Shown: in pieces, positions 1 through 8,220 of the stretch | Position numbering within the stretch: position 1 is the first letter of the stretch | Layout: the number at the start of each line of letters is the position of its first letter | Notes under the pieces: generated by a model | Database searches by the model: none | The model's input: only the letters and a program-made list of their open reading frames with translations | Told to the model about the DNA's origin: nothing | Position numbers and translations under genes: made by a program | Assembly (NCBI GenBank): GCA_023023105.1 | Contig: CP083824.1 | Span: forward strand, 186,001 to 250,000 | Direction of reading: 5' to 3' | DNA from: Enterobacter ludwigii | Lineage (GTDB): Bacteria; Pseudomonadota; Gammaproteobacteria; Enterobacterales; Enterobacteriaceae | Length of the DNA stretch: 64,000 bases

Positions 1-44
1 CCCGTGAAGCCCTTGGCTTCCCGATGTGCAATCGAAACAAATAA
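1..44 (+). CDS. glyQ: glycyl-tRNA synthetase alpha subunit, C-terminal end (partial)
   Basis: Only the last 13 codons and the TAA are present; they read REALGFPMCNRNK, which fits the usual C-terminus of GlyQ. The reading frame enters at base 3 and stops at 42-44. A Shine-Dalgarno stretch (aagaggcgg) directly after the stop serves the next gene, so the two subunits form one operon in the normal glyQ-glyS order. Confidence 0.85.
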   Translation, partial: REALGFPMCNRNK

Positions 45-53
45 GAGGCGGCC

Positions 54-2123
54 ATGTCTGAGAAAACTTTCCTGGTGGAAATCGGCACTGAAGAGCTGCC
101 ACCAAAAGCCCTGCGCAGCCTGGCTGAATCTTTTGCTGCGAACGTGACTGCCGAGCTGGATAACGCTGGCCTGGCACACGGTAAAATTGAGTGGTTTGCT
201 GCACCGCGTCGTCTGGCGCTGAAAGTGGCAAATCTGGCGGCGTCTCAGCCGGATCGCGAAGTCGAAAAACGTGGCCCTGCAATTGCCCAGGCGTTTGACG
301 CCGAAGGCAAGCCGAGTAAAGCGGCTGAAGGTTGGGCGCGTGGTTGCGGTATTACCGTTGACCAGGCTGAGCGTCTGACCACCGACAAAGGTGAGTGGTT
401 GCTGTACCGTGCGCATGTGAAAGGTGAAAGCGCAGAAGCGCTGCTGCCTGACATGATTGCCACTTCCCTGGCTAAGCTGCCTATTCCAAAACTGATGCGC
501 TGGGGTGCGTCTGACGTGCACTTCGTGCGTCCGGTTCACACCGTGACCCTGCTGTTGGGCGATACCGTTGTTCCTGCCACCATTCTGGGCGTAGCGTCCG
601 ATCGCGTGATCCGTGGCCACCGCTTTATGGGCGAGCCTGAGTTCACCATCGACAACGCCGATCAGTACCCAGAGATCCTGCTGGAACGCGGTAAAGTCAT
701 TGCTGACTACGAACAGCGTAAAGCCAAAATCAAAGCGGACGCGGAAGACGCGGCGCGCAAGATTGGCGGTAAAGCCGATCTGAGCGACAGCCTGCTGGAA
801 GAAGTGACTTCACTGGTGGAATGGCCGGTTGTACTGACCGCGAAATTCGAAGAGAAATTCCTGGCCGTTCCGGCTGAAGCACTGGTGTACACCATGAAGG
901 GTGACCAGAAGTACTTCCCGGTTTATGCCAACGACGGCAAACTGCTGCCAAACTTCATCTTCGTTGCCAATATCGAATCCAAAGATCCGATCCAGATTAT
1001 CTCGGGTAACGAGAAAGTGGTTCGTCCACGTCTGGCGGATGCGGAGTTCTTCTTCAACACCGACCGTAAAAAACGTCTGGAAGATCATCTCCCACGTCTG
1101 CAGACCGTGCTGTTCCAGCAGCAGCTGGGTACGCTGCGTGACAAAACTGACCGTATCGCGGAGCTGTCTGGCTGGATCGCGCGTGAAATTGGTGCGGACG
1201 TAAACCACGCCACTCGTGCTGGCCTGCTGTCCAAGTGTGACCTGATGACCAACATGGTGTTCGAGTTTACCGACACCCAGGGTGTGATGGGCATGCACTA
1301 CGCGCGTCACGATGGCGAAGCGGAAGATGTGGCAGTTGCCCTGAACGAGCAGTATCAGCCGCGCTTTGCGGGTGACGAACTGCCGTCTAACCCGGTGGCT
1401 TGCGCCGTCGCGATTGCCGATAAGATGGACACCCTGGCGGGTATCTTTGGCATTGGTCAGCATCCGAAAGGCGATAAAGACCCGTTCGCGCTGCGTCGTG
1501 CTGCACTGGGCGTGCTGCGCATCATCGTTGAGAAGAACCTGAACCTGGATCTGCAGACCCTGACTGAAGAAGCGGTGCGTCTGTATGGTGACAAGCTGAC
1601 CAACGCGAAAGTCGTGGATGACGTGATCGACTTTATGCTCGGTCGTTTCCGCGCGTGGTATCAGGACGAAGGCTACACCGTCGATACCATTCAGGCGGTA
1701 CTGGCGCGTCGTCCAACCCGTCCGGCCGATTTCGATGCGCGTATGAAGGCGGTGTCCCACTTCCGTACGCTGGAAGCGGCATCTGCCCTGGCCGCGGCCA
1801 ATAAGCGTGTATCTAACATTCTGGCGAAATCCGACGAGACGCTGAACGAGCGCGTGAACGCCGCGACCCTGAAAGAGCCGGAAGAGATCGCTCTGGCAAT
1901 GCAGGTTGTGGTGCTGCGTGACAAGCTCGAGCCGTTTTTCGCTGAAGGTCGCTACCAGGAAGCGTTGGTAGAACTGGCGGAACTGCGTGACGTTATCGAC
2001 GCCTTCTTCGAGAAAGTGATGGTGAACGTAGAAGATAAAGAGCTGCGTATCAACCGTCTCTCTATGCTCGAAAAACTGCGCGAGCTGTTCCTGCGCGTGG
2101 CGGATATTTCGCTGCTGCAGTAA
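54..2123 (+). CDS. glyS: glycyl-tRNA synthetase beta subunit
   Basis: Beta subunit (689 aa) of the cytoplasmic alpha2-beta2 glycyl-tRNA synthetase, which charges tRNA-Gly with glycine using ATP. The N-terminus ([20 protein letters not shown]) is the family hallmark, and the length equals the 689 aa of E. coli GlyS. The beta subunit supplies tRNA recognition, with a C-terminal anticodon-binding region around residues 580-680. The ATG lies 9 bp after the glyQ stop behind a good ribosome-binding site. The gene ends just before a strong terminator, so glyQS is a two-gene operon. Nothing is missing. Confidence 0.98.
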   Translation: MSEKTFLVEIGTEELPPKALRSLAESFAANVTAELDNAGLAHGKIEWFAAPRRLALKVANLAASQPDREVEKRGPAIAQAFDAEGKPSKAAEGWARGCGITVDQAERLTTDKGEWLLYRAHVKGESAEALLPDMIATSLAKLPIPKLMRWGASDVHFVRPVHTVTLLLGDTVVPATILGVASDRVIRGHRFMGEPEFTIDNADQYPEILLERGKVIADYEQRKAKIKADAEDAARKIGGKADLSDSLLEEVTSLVEWPVVLTAKFEEKFLAVPAEALVYTMKGDQKYFPVYANDGKLLPNFIFVANIESKDPIQIISGNEKVVRPRLADAEFFFNTDRKKRLEDHLPRLQTVLFQQQLGTLRDKTDRIAELSGWIAREIGADVNHATRAGLLSKCDLMTNMVFEFTDTQGVMGMHYARHDGEAEDVAVALNEQYQPRFAGDELPSNPVACAVAIADKMDTLAGIFGIGQHPKGDKDPFALRRAALGVLRIIVEKNLNLDLQTLTEEAVRLYGDKLTNAKVVDDVIDFMLGRFRAWYQDEGYTVDTIQAVLARRPTRPADFDARMKAVSHFRTLEAASALAAANKRVSNILAKSDETLNERVNAATLKEPEEIALAMQVVVLRDKLEPFFAEGRYQEALVELAELRDVIDAFFEKVMVNVEDKELRINRLSMLEKLRELFLRVADISLLQ

Positions 2124-2150
2124 TGTGCCCGTTGCTACAAATGCTAAAAA

Positions 2151-2172
2151 CCCGCTTCGGCGGGTTTTTTTA
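2151..2172 (+). terminator. rho-independent terminator of glyQS
   Basis: Stem CCCGC, tetraloop TTCG, stem GCGGG (2151-2164), followed by a run of eight T. The same hairpin core occurs after rpoC at 41405. Confidence 0.9.
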
Positions 2173-2196
2173 TGGTGTGTTGCTGAAAATTTAACC

Positions 2197-2226
2197 TTGA
2201 AATGTTCAACGCATTCCCGCTATCCT
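2197..2226 (+). promoter_or_regulatory. candidate promoter of the ABC-F gene
   Basis: TTGAAA (2197-2202), an 18-bp spacer and TATCCT (2221-2226) form a plausible sigma-70 promoter between the glyS terminator and the ABC-F gene. Transcription would start near 2233 and leave a leader of about 120 nt before the start codon at 2353. Confidence 0.4.
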
Positions 2227-2266
2227 TGTCCCCGTTAAATTTCGCCCTCAGGAGCGCCCCCCAAAA

Positions 2267-2304
2267 ATGAACAAACACGACTGATGAATTTCGATCCTTG
2301 CTAA
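2267..2304 (+). other. two overlapping mini-ORFs in the ABC-F leader
   Basis: ATG at 2267 opens a five-residue frame (MNKHD) ending in TGA at 2282-2284. That stop overlaps a second ATG at 2284 (TGATG junction) that encodes MNFDPC and ends in TAA at 2302-2304. An AGGAG at 2250-2254 lies 12 nt before the first ATG, a little far for an optimal Shine-Dalgarno. ABC-F resistance genes of other bacteria are often controlled by short leader peptides, so these frames may matter, but frames this short also occur by chance. Whether they are translated is inference. Confidence 0.25.
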
Positions 2305-2352
2305 ACGCCACCGCGTCGGCAGGGGATGTTTTGATTTCATTCAGGAGTGCTT

Positions 2353-3972
2353 ATGGCTCATTTTGCGCAGTCCCCTTCTTTTATTTTGCATCAGGTCACC
2401 TGTCAGTTTGCGACGGGCGATACCCTTTTTGGTCCGCTGAATTTTTCTCTGGAAGCGTCTTTGTGCGCACTGGTTGGCCGCAACGGCAGCGGGAAAACGC
2501 GTCTGCTACGCTTGCTTGCAGGGCTTGATGAGCCCGCAAGCGGGCATATCGAACGTACAGGAACACACGTCTATGTGGCTCAACAGCAGGATATTTTGCC
2601 GCACACTACGCTGGCTGAGCTGCTCGGATACGAGGCAATCTTCGCGGCGCGATCGCGTATCGACAGCGGGGACTATCAGCCTGAAGATCTGGAAATGCTC
2701 GACGGGAACTGGGATTTAGCAGAACGCCTGAGCGAGGCGTTTATCCATGCGAAATTGCCACCGTTTGACCCCGATAAAATAGCCAGCGAATTCAGCGGCG
2801 GTGAGCGCATTCGCGCCCTGCTGTGCGGCGCATTCACGGCACAAGCAGATTATCTGTTGCTGGACGAACCCACCAACCATCTTGATCGACAAGGCCGGAC
2901 GTGGTTCTACGACCAGCTTGCCTGCTATCAGGGCGGCGTGCTGGTGGCCTCCCATGACCGCGAACTTCTGGAGCAGGTGTCGCGTATCCTTGAACTGAGC
3001 GCCTCGGGTCTGCGCAGCTACGGCGGGAATTACGCGGACTATACCCATCAGCGGGATTTTGAACAGCAGGCGGCCCGCGCGGCGCTGGAACATGCGGCGA
3101 CGGAGCGAAAACGCACCCGAGCGCGAATGCAAAAAGAGCATGACGACAGCCAGCGGCGTTCGGCAAAGACATTGCGCACCGTCGATACCCTGAATATCGC
3201 GTCGTTCGAGCGGGTCAAATATAAAGGCGCGGCAAAGGAGCGGATCGGCTCCTGGAAAAAACAGCACAGCGATCAAAATGAAGCGCTGAACGCCGCGGTG
3301 AACAAGGCTCGCGAGCGGGTTGAAGCGGATAATCCGGTGATGTTTACCTTGCCTGGAAGCCAGATCCCCGAAGGGAAGCAGGTGCTGGTTATGGAGGATT
3401 TGGTGTTGCCGCATGTGCCAGTTCCTCCGATCAACTGGCGGATGGACGGACCGATGCGCGTAGCGTTAAAGGGACCGAACGGCTGCGGAAAGTCGACATT
3501 GTTAAAAGCGATCCTCGGTGAAAATACCCCTCGTTCCGGTGCCTGTAAGGTATCTGTAAGCTGTGCTTATCTCGACCAGCATCTGTCTCAGCTCGATCTT
3601 TCGCAGTCGGTCATGACGCATCTCAATCTGGGGAATACACCGCTGGATGAGGGCGTGATACGAACCCGTTTAGCCCAGCTTCAACTGGGTGCCGACAAGG
3701 TCACGCTCCCGCTGGCAGAGTTGAGCGGCGGCGAACGTCTTAAGGCTGCCCTGGCCTGCGTACTGTGGCGCGCGGAGGCTACGCAGCTCCTGCTGCTGGA
3801 TGAACCGACCAACCATCTGGATCTTGCATCAGTCCAGGCGATTGAATCGGCACTGGCTGGCTTCCCCGGTGCGCTGCTGGTGGTGTCACACGATGAGGCA
3901 TTTTTAAAAGGGTTAATGTTGACGCATGAGCTGGTGTGGGAAGAGGAGGGTTGGCGCTGTGAAAGTCTTTAA
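2353..3972 (+). CDS. ABC-F family ATPase, not one of the four E. coli K-12 types
   Basis: A soluble double-ABC ATPase of 539 aa. Domain 1 has Walker A GRNGSGKT (42-49), signature FSGGE (148-152) and Walker B LLLDEPTNHLD (168-178). A basic, probably helical linker of about 95 residues (roughly 230-325) follows. Domain 2 has Walker A GPNGCGKS (374-381), signature LSGGE (458-462) and Walker B LLLDEPTNHLD (480-490). There are no membrane segments. This is the ABC-F layout, whose members bind the ribosomal E site and act in translation or antibiotic resistance. It does not read like EttA, Uup, YbiT or YheS. ATG at 2353 is chosen because AGGAG (2343-2347) precedes it by 5 nt; a GTG at 2347 is less likely. 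K-12 has hokA/IS150 here instead. Substrate and role are unknown. Confidence 0.85.
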   Translation: MAHFAQSPSFILHQVTCQFATGDTLFGPLNFSLEASLCALVGRNGSGKTRLLRLLAGLDEPASGHIERTGTHVYVAQQQDILPHTTLAELLGYEAIFAARSRIDSGDYQPEDLEMLDGNWDLAERLSEAFIHAKLPPFDPDKIASEFSGGERIRALLCGAFTAQADYLLLDEPTNHLDRQGRTWFYDQLACYQGGVLVASHDRELLEQVSRILELSASGLRSYGGNYADYTHQRDFEQQAARAALEHAATERKRTRARMQKEHDDSQRRSAKTLRTVDTLNIASFERVKYKGAAKERIGSWKKQHSDQNEALNAAVNKARERVEADNPVMFTLPGSQIPEGKQVLVMEDLVLPHVPVPPINWRMDGPMRVALKGPNGCGKSTLLKAILGENTPRSGACKVSVSCAYLDQHLSQLDLSQSVMTHLNLGNTPLDEGVIRTRLAQLQLGADKVTLPLAELSGGERLKAALACVLWRAEATQLLLLDEPTNHLDLASVQAIESALAGFPGALLVVSHDEAFLKGLMLTHELVWEEEGWRCESL

Positions 3973-3978
3973 ACACAA

Positions 3979-3998
3979 GCCCCCGCAGAGGCGGGGGC
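3979..3998. terminator. GC-rich hairpin between convergent genes
   Basis: Perfect 8-bp stem GCCCCCGC with loop AGAG. It sits between the ABC-F gene and yiaG, which converge. Neither side has a real T-run, so it may act as an mRNA 3' end rather than a strong intrinsic terminator. Confidence 0.5.
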
Positions 3999-4010
3999 AT
4001 TCGAACGTTA

Positions 4011-4298
4011 TTACGCTATCTGTTTGCTGAATGCAGGGCTGGCCTGAATCAGGCGCATCAGCTTTAACTCGGTTGGCGTGGGTTTTTCACGTTTTGACTC
4101 CCACTCCTGTACCATCGCCACGCTGACACCCATTGCTCTGGCGAATTCTTCGGTTTTCAGTCCTGTCCCTTTGCGCAATTGCTCATATTCTGTAAAGGGA
4201 TTGGACTTTTGTTGCAGGGTAATCGTCTGCGGTACATCTTTAAAAATAATCTGTTCCAGACTGCTCAGCAGCTCAAACTCAGGATCTTTATATTCCAT
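4011..4298 (-). CDS. yiaG: XRE-type helix-turn-helix regulator YiaG
   Basis: Small putative DNA-binding protein (95 aa) nearly collinear with E. coli YiaG (96 aa): the N-terminus MEYKDPEFELLSSLEQI and the C-terminal LKLMRLIQASP segment are characteristic. A Cro/CI-type helix-turn-helix spans about residues 45-80, with the recognition region in GVSVAMVQEWESKREKP. HigA/MqsA-like antitoxins share this fold, but no toxin gene is adjacent, so it is probably a stand-alone regulator. The ATG at 4298 has a GAG-rich ribosome-binding site. The yiaG-yiaF-cspA neighbourhood is as in K-12. Its targets are unknown. Confidence 0.88.
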   Translation of the reverse strand: MEYKDPEFELLSSLEQIIFKDVPQTITLQQKSNPFTEYEQLRKGTGLKTEEFARAMGVSVAMVQEWESKREKPTPTELKLMRLIQASPAFSKQIA

Positions 4299-4628
4299 TG
4301 AGAACTCCTCTTAAATCACACATCGGGATCAAGAACATCAGAGAGCCAATTAAGGATAGTCTCTAATACAAACGAGGGATCGTCATGGTTGTGATTAATC
4401 GTGCGGAAAAGATTGCTTTGCCCGTATCAACGATATGGATAGTTATGCTAATTACCTGATTACTCATATGTCGGCGTCGTCAGGCATTTTTTGTAAAGGC
4501 TAAGAAATAAAACGGCAATAGCCGTTTTGATTGAAAAGAGTATCTTGCAAGGCTGACCTGGACTATCCTTGTCAGCGTTGGGCACGCGTGTGCCGGTGTG
4601 CGCTTTTTTGGGTGAAAGGAGTAATAAA
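4299..4628. promoter_or_regulatory. yiaG/yiaF divergent intergenic region with orphan hairpin
   Basis: This 330-bp stretch must contain the divergent promoters of yiaG and yiaF. It also holds a possible 24-codon ORF (4385-4459) and a perfect 8-bp hairpin AAAACGGC-AATA-GCCGTTTT (4509-4528). Read on the minus strand, the hairpin is followed by a T-rich stretch like a weak terminator, although no minus-strand gene precedes it. Confidence 0.5.
4385..4459 (+). CDS. candidate small hydrophobic peptide, 24 aa
   Basis: ATG at 4385 follows a good Shine-Dalgarno (GAGGG at 4374-4378, 6-nt spacing) and encodes a 24-residue peptide that begins MVVINRAEKIALP and ends in a hydrophobic stretch, STIWIVMLIT, before TGA. 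A short N-terminal part with charges followed by a membrane-like segment resembles many enterobacterial small membrane proteins. An overlapping 22-codon frame (4435-4503) starts in another phase with a poorer ribosome-binding site. I recognise no family, and a chance ORF is quite possible. Confidence 0.25.
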   Translation: MVVINRAEKIALPVSTIWIVMLIT

Positions 4629-5339
4629 ATGGCGACAGGAAAGTCCTGCTCTCGCTGGTTTGCGCCTATTGCGGCGTTGTTGATGGTTGTTAGCCTGAGT
4701 GGGTGTTTTGATAAAGAAGGCGATCAGCGCAAAGCGTTTATCGATTTTCTGCAGAATACAGTGATGCGCAGCGGCGAGCGGTTGCCGACGCTGACTGCGG
4801 ATCAGAAAAAACAGTTTGGCCCCTTCGTGTCCGATTACGCCATTCTTTACGGTTATTCACAGCAGGTGAGCCAGGCGATGGATTCCGGTATTCGTCCGGT
4901 GGTGGATAGCGTGAACGCCATCCGCGTGCCACAGGATTATATGACCCAGCGTGAACCGCTGCGCCAGTCCAACGGTGCACTCGGCGTGCTGAGCCAGCAG
5001 CTGCAGAATGCGAAAATGCAGGCTGATGCGTCACGTTCAGCGCTGAAGCAGGGCGACGATCTCAAACCGGTCTTCGACAAAGTGTATGAGAAAGTGGTGA
5101 CGAAACCTTCTGAAGCGCTGCAGCCGTTGATTCCGGCCGCACAAATTTTCACGCAGCAGCTGGTTCAGGTGGGTGACTTCATCTCCCAGCAGAATACGCA
5201 GGTGAGCTTTGTCGCTAACGGTATTCAGTTCCCGACCTCGCAGCAGGCAAGTCAGTACAATACGCTGATTGGACCGCTGGCCTCCCAGCATCAGGCCTTT
5301 AGTCAGGCGTGGACTGCAGCGGTCACCGCCACAGAATAA
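4629..5339 (+). CDS. yiaF: DUF3053 lipoprotein YiaF
   Basis: Envelope lipoprotein of unknown function, 236 aa, identical in length to E. coli YiaF. The N-terminus is basic (MATGKSCSR), followed by a hydrophobic core and a lipobox LSGC at about residues 23-26, so the protein should be cleaved and lipidated at that Cys. The remainder is a hydrophilic, helix-rich DUF3053 domain. ATG at 4629 is chosen over an in-frame upstream start at 4569 because GAAAGGAG (4614-4621) precedes it and the signal sequence then begins correctly. A strong terminator follows immediately. Confidence 0.93.
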   Translation: MATGKSCSRWFAPIAALLMVVSLSGCFDKEGDQRKAFIDFLQNTVMRSGERLPTLTADQKKQFGPFVSDYAILYGYSQQVSQAMDSGIRPVVDSVNAIRVPQDYMTQREPLRQSNGALGVLSQQLQNAKMQADASRSALKQGDDLKPVFDKVYEKVVTKPSEALQPLIPAAQIFTQQLVQVGDFISQQNTQVSFVANGIQFPTSQQASQYNTLIGPLASQHQAFSQAWTAAVTATE

Positions 5340-5348
5340 ACTGAAAAA

Positions 5349-5373
5349 CCCCGCCTCAGGCGGGGTTTTTTTA
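5349..5373 (+). terminator. rho-independent terminator of yiaF
   Basis: Stem CCCCGCC, loop TCA, stem GGCGGGG (5349-5365), followed by eight T. Confidence 0.9.
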
Positions 5374-5392
5374 TTCCTGATTAAAATAACGC

Positions 5393-5585
5393 TTGTCATT
5401 CCTCTGGCACATCGGTATAACTATTCCCGTCGGTTTGTTACACAGACCTAAAGCAGTTTAGTAAAGCAGTCCAGATTGTTATCCATAGATACCCTTCGTA
5501 GTGACCCTTCCTTCATCGCTTAAAAATCTGTAACGCAATCCATCAAGCCGGAAGGCACAATATATTTGTTAATAAGGTAATTTCT
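5393..5585 (+). promoter_or_regulatory. cspA promoter and long cold-shock 5' leader
   Basis: The promoter is TTGTCA (5393-5398), a 17-bp spacer and TATAAC (5416-5421), with AT-rich DNA upstream. Transcription should start near 5428, giving a leader of about 158 nt, close to the 159 nt known for E. coli cspA. The leader can be aligned by eye with the K-12 cspA leader, including a cold-box-like start (CGGTTTGTTACACAGACC), the conserved TCGTAGTG segment and CCGGAAGGCAC before the Shine-Dalgarno. In E. coli this RNA acts as a thermosensor that favours translation in the cold. Confidence 0.85.
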
Positions 5586-5798
5586 ATGTCTGCTAAAATG
5601 ACTGGTCTGGTAAAATGGTTCAACGCTGATAAAGGTTTCGGCTTCATCACTCCTGACGATGGCTCTAAAGACGTGTTCGTACACTTCTCTGCTATCCAGA
5701 ACGATGGCTACAAATCTCTGGACGAAGGTCAGAAAGTTTCCTTCACCATTGAAAGCGGCGCTAAAGGCCCAGCAGCTGGTAACGTTGTAAGCCTGTAA
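5586..5798 (+). CDS. cspA: major cold-shock protein CspA
   Basis: RNA chaperone of 70 aa that binds single-stranded RNA/DNA and prevents RNA secondary structure during cold shock. The OB-fold motifs are intact: RNP1 KGFGFI (16-21) and RNP2 VFVHF (30-34). It differs from E. coli CspA at only a few positions (Ala3 and Leu8, and Val near the C-terminus). ATG at 5586 follows TAAGGTAA. It is monocistronic, with the extended leader described above and a shared terminator behind it. Confidence 0.97.
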   Translation: MSAKMTGLVKWFNADKGFGFITPDDGSKDVFVHFSAIQNDGYKSLDEGQKVSFTIESGAKGPAAGNVVSL

Positions 5799-5829
5799 GC
5801 TTCCAACCCAGTAGCAAAGAATTTAAAAA

Positions 5830-5852
5830 CTCGCCTTCTGGCGGGTTTTTTC
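5830..5852. terminator. bidirectional terminator between cspA and ghrB
   Basis: Hairpin CTCGCC-TTCT-GGCGGG (5830-5845, one T-G pair) with T-run GTTTTTTCG on the plus side and TTTTTAAAT on the minus side. It can end both cspA and the convergent kgu-ghrB operon. Confidence 0.8.
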
Positions 5853-5856
5853 GTTT

Positions 5857-6831
5857 CTACTGTTGTATCTGCGGGTTGACGCAGTTTAGCTCCACTTTTC
5901 CGCTGAGTGCGGCGATCAGGTTATCTACCGCCGTGGCCGCCATATTGTAGCGTGTTTCATGGGTGGCTGAGCCGATGTGGGGCAGGGCAACCACGTTAGG
6001 CAGCGAAAGCAGGGGAGAATCCACCGGAAGCGGCTCCTGTTCAAATACGTCCAGACCTGCGGCATGGATCTCGCCGTTTTGCAGGGCTTCAATCAGCGCC
6101 TTCTCATCCACCACCGGGCCACGACCCGCGTTGATGAAAATGGCTGATTTCTTCATCTTCGCGAATTCCTCTTTGCCAATCAGATGATGCGTTTCTTCCG
6201 ACAGCGGCAGGATCAGGCAAACATAATCGGCTTCCTGCAGCAACGTATCCAGCTCGCAATAGCGCGCGTTAAAGCGCTCTTCAGCTTCACTGTGATGGCG
6301 GCGCGCGTTATACAGAATCGGCATGTTAAAACCAAAATGTGCGCGCTGCGCCAGCGCCAGCCCGATACGCCCCATGCCAACAATGCCCAGCGTTTTGCCG
6401 TGAACATCCACGCCAAACCAGTCCGGACCAATGCTCTTTGTCCATTCGCCCGCTTTGACGCGTTCAGCCACTTCCACCACGCGACGGGCCGTGGTGAGTA
6501 CCAGCGCCATCAGCGTGTCGGCCACGGTTTCCGTCAGGGCATGTGGCGTGTGCATCAACAGGATCTTGCGGGCGTTAAGAGCATCCACATCGAAGTTGTC
6601 GTAACCCACGGAAACGGTAGAGGTAGCACGAAGCTTCGGCATTTTTTCCAGCAGGGCGATATCCACTTTTTCGCTTGAACCCAACAGGCCTTCGGCGCTG
6701 GCGAACGCTTCAGCGTGCTGTGCCACGGTCTCCGGGCTCAGGTTCTTCACCTGCGTGACGCTGAAGTGTTCTTCAAGACGTTTCTGCAGATCTTCCGGCA
6801 GGGCTTTATACAAAATGACGGACGGCTTCAT
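5857..6831 (-). CDS. ghrB: glyoxylate/hydroxypyruvate/2-ketoaldonate reductase GhrB (KguD position)
   Basis: NAD(P)H-dependent D-2-hydroxyacid dehydrogenase, 324 aa, the length of E. coli GhrB (TkrA/YiaE). It reduces glyoxylate, hydroxypyruvate and 2-keto-gluconates in the cytoplasm. The Rossmann motif GMGRIG is at 152-157. Catalytic Arg237 (NAGRGP), Glu266 (FEQEPL) and His285 ([10 protein letters not shown]) are all present. It starts 26 bp after the kguT stop on the same strand. That is the place occupied by kguD, the 2-ketogluconate-6-phosphate reductase gene, in the Pseudomonas kguEKTD operon. Here it is therefore likely the final reductase of the ketogluconate route; that role is inference from position and family. 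Confidence 0.93.
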   Translation of the reverse strand: MKPSVILYKALPEDLQKRLEEHFSVTQVKNLSPETVAQHAEAFASAEGLLGSSEKVDIALLEKMPKLRATSTVSVGYDNFDVDALNARKILLMHTPHALTETVADTLMALVLTTARRVVEVAERVKAGEWTKSIGPDWFGVDVHGKTLGIVGMGRIGLALAQRAHFGFNMPILYNARRHHSEAEERFNARYCELDTLLQEADYVCLILPLSEETHHLIGKEEFAKMKKSAIFINAGRGPVVDEKALIEALQNGEIHAAGLDVFEQEPLPVDSPLLSLPNVVALPHIGSATHETRYNMAATAVDNLIAALSGKVELNCVNPQIQQ

Positions 6832-6857
6832 GCTAATCTCCGTTGATTTCTAAGGAT

Positions 6858-8138
6858 TCAGGCGTGGCGTGCGCCGACGGGGTGTTGTTGATTGTTAGCA
6901 GGCTTAACAATCAGAGTAAGCCACACGGAGGCGAAAAGCGCTACCCCCATAAAGATGTATGATGCGGATGGACTGCCCGTAGCACCGTTCAGATAACCGA
7001 CAAACCAGGAGCCGCAGAACGAACCCAGCGCACCCATACTGTTAATCAGCGCCATCGCGCCGCCCGCCACGTTACGCGGCAGCATTTCCGGAATGATGGC
7101 AAAGAACGGACCGTACGGGGCGTACATGGCTGCACCGGCAATGACCAGCAGAGCGTAAGAGGCCCAGAAGTGATTCGCACCTACGGCCCAGGAGCCAATG
7201 AAAGCAAAGGCAGCGATCAGCAGCAGCGGCCAGACAAACAGCTTACGGTTCTGCAGTTTATCCGATGCCCACGATGCGACGATCATGGCGATGGTTGCCG
7301 CCAGATACGGCACGGAAGAGAGCCAGCCTACCTCTACCATGCCGAGGTTTTCGCCACCGCTGCGGATAATCAACGGCAGCCACAGCACAAAGCCGTACAC
7401 GCCAATACTCCAGGTAAAATATTGCGCACAAAGCAGGATCACGTTACGCGAGCGGAAGGCTTCACCATAGTTACGTACGGCCTTCAGACCTTGTTGTTCT
7501 TTATCCAGCTGTGCCTGCAGCGCCGCTTTTTCGTCTTCGGAAAGCCATTTCGCCTGAGCCGGCTTATCTTTCACCAGCACCCACCAGCAGAAGGCCCAGA
7601 TAACCGCGGGTACCCCTTCGATGATAAACATTTCGCGCCAGCCGAAGGACTGGATCAGGTAGCCGGAAACTACCGACATCCACAGTACCGTGACCGGGTT
7701 ACCGAGGATCAGGAAGGTATTCGCGCGGGAGCGTTCAGATTTAGTAAACCAGTTGCTGATGTAGATCAGCATCGCCGGCATGACGGCCGCCTCAACGACG
7801 CCGAGGATAAAGCGAATGGCGGCCAGTGTAGGAATATTGTTCACCACGCCGGTCAGTGATGCGCAGGCACCCCACAGGATCAGACAGATGAAGATCAGCT
7901 TACGCACGCTGCGGCGTTCGGCGTAGATAGCGCCGGGGATCTGGAAGAAGAAATAACCCAGGAAGAAAAGGGCACCCAGCAGAGAGGAGATACCTTTGGT
8001 GATCCCAAGGTCTTCGGTGATCCCCGCCGCGGACGCGAAACTGAAGTTGGCACGATCAAGGTACGCCAGGCTGTACGTGATAAACACGATTGGCATGATG
8101 TACCACCAGCGTTTCACTGCATTGGTCGAACTGTTCAT
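6858..8138 (-). CDS. kguT: MFS 2-ketogluconate transporter, KguT-like
   Basis: Inner-membrane transporter of the major facilitator superfamily, anion:cation symporter group, 426 aa with about 12 hydrophobic helices. The N-terminal YSLAYLDRANFSFA segment and the cytoplasmic loop near 160 (WFTKSERSRAN) are typical of ACS sugar-acid carriers. Its position between a PfkB kinase gene and ghrB, behind kguE and a PtxS-like repressor, matches the Pseudomonas 2-ketogluconate operon, so 2-ketogluconate is the most likely substrate (inference). ATG at 8138 is preferred to an in-frame GTG at 8189 because the longer N-terminus is polar and not typical. The 82-bp gap before it contains no obvious promoter. 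Confidence 0.8.
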   Translation of the reverse strand: MNSSTNAVKRWWYIMPIVFITYSLAYLDRANFSFASAAGITEDLGITKGISSLLGALFFLGYFFFQIPGAIYAERRSVRKLIFICLILWGACASLTGVVNNIPTLAAIRFILGVVEAAVMPAMLIYISNWFTKSERSRANTFLILGNPVTVLWMSVVSGYLIQSFGWREMFIIEGVPAVIWAFCWWVLVKDKPAQAKWLSEDEKAALQAQLDKEQQGLKAVRNYGEAFRSRNVILLCAQYFTWSIGVYGFVLWLPLIIRSGGENLGMVEVGWLSSVPYLAATIAMIVASWASDKLQNRKLFVWPLLLIAAFAFIGSWAVGANHFWASYALLVIAGAAMYAPYGPFFAIIPEMLPRNVAGGAMALINSMGALGSFCGSWFVGYLNGATGSPSASYIFMGVALFASVWLTLIVKPANNQQHPVGARHA

Positions 8139-8220
8139 AGGCTTGCCTCTGTTGTTGAGGTTGTTACCGCCGTTGTCTGTAGGGTACACGGTGGTTTGTT
8201 TTGTTGAGTGAGGGGAATGT

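Noticed and set aside
810-1760. Long minus-strand open frame inside glyS
   Set aside because: It lies fully inside a certain gene, has no Shine-Dalgarno and its protein composition is that of a reverse-complement shadow of a high-GC coding strand.
4011-4298. YiaG as an antitoxin of a toxin-antitoxin pair
   Set aside because: No partner gene is adjacent on the same strand, and the gene is collinear with the K-12 stand-alone regulator.
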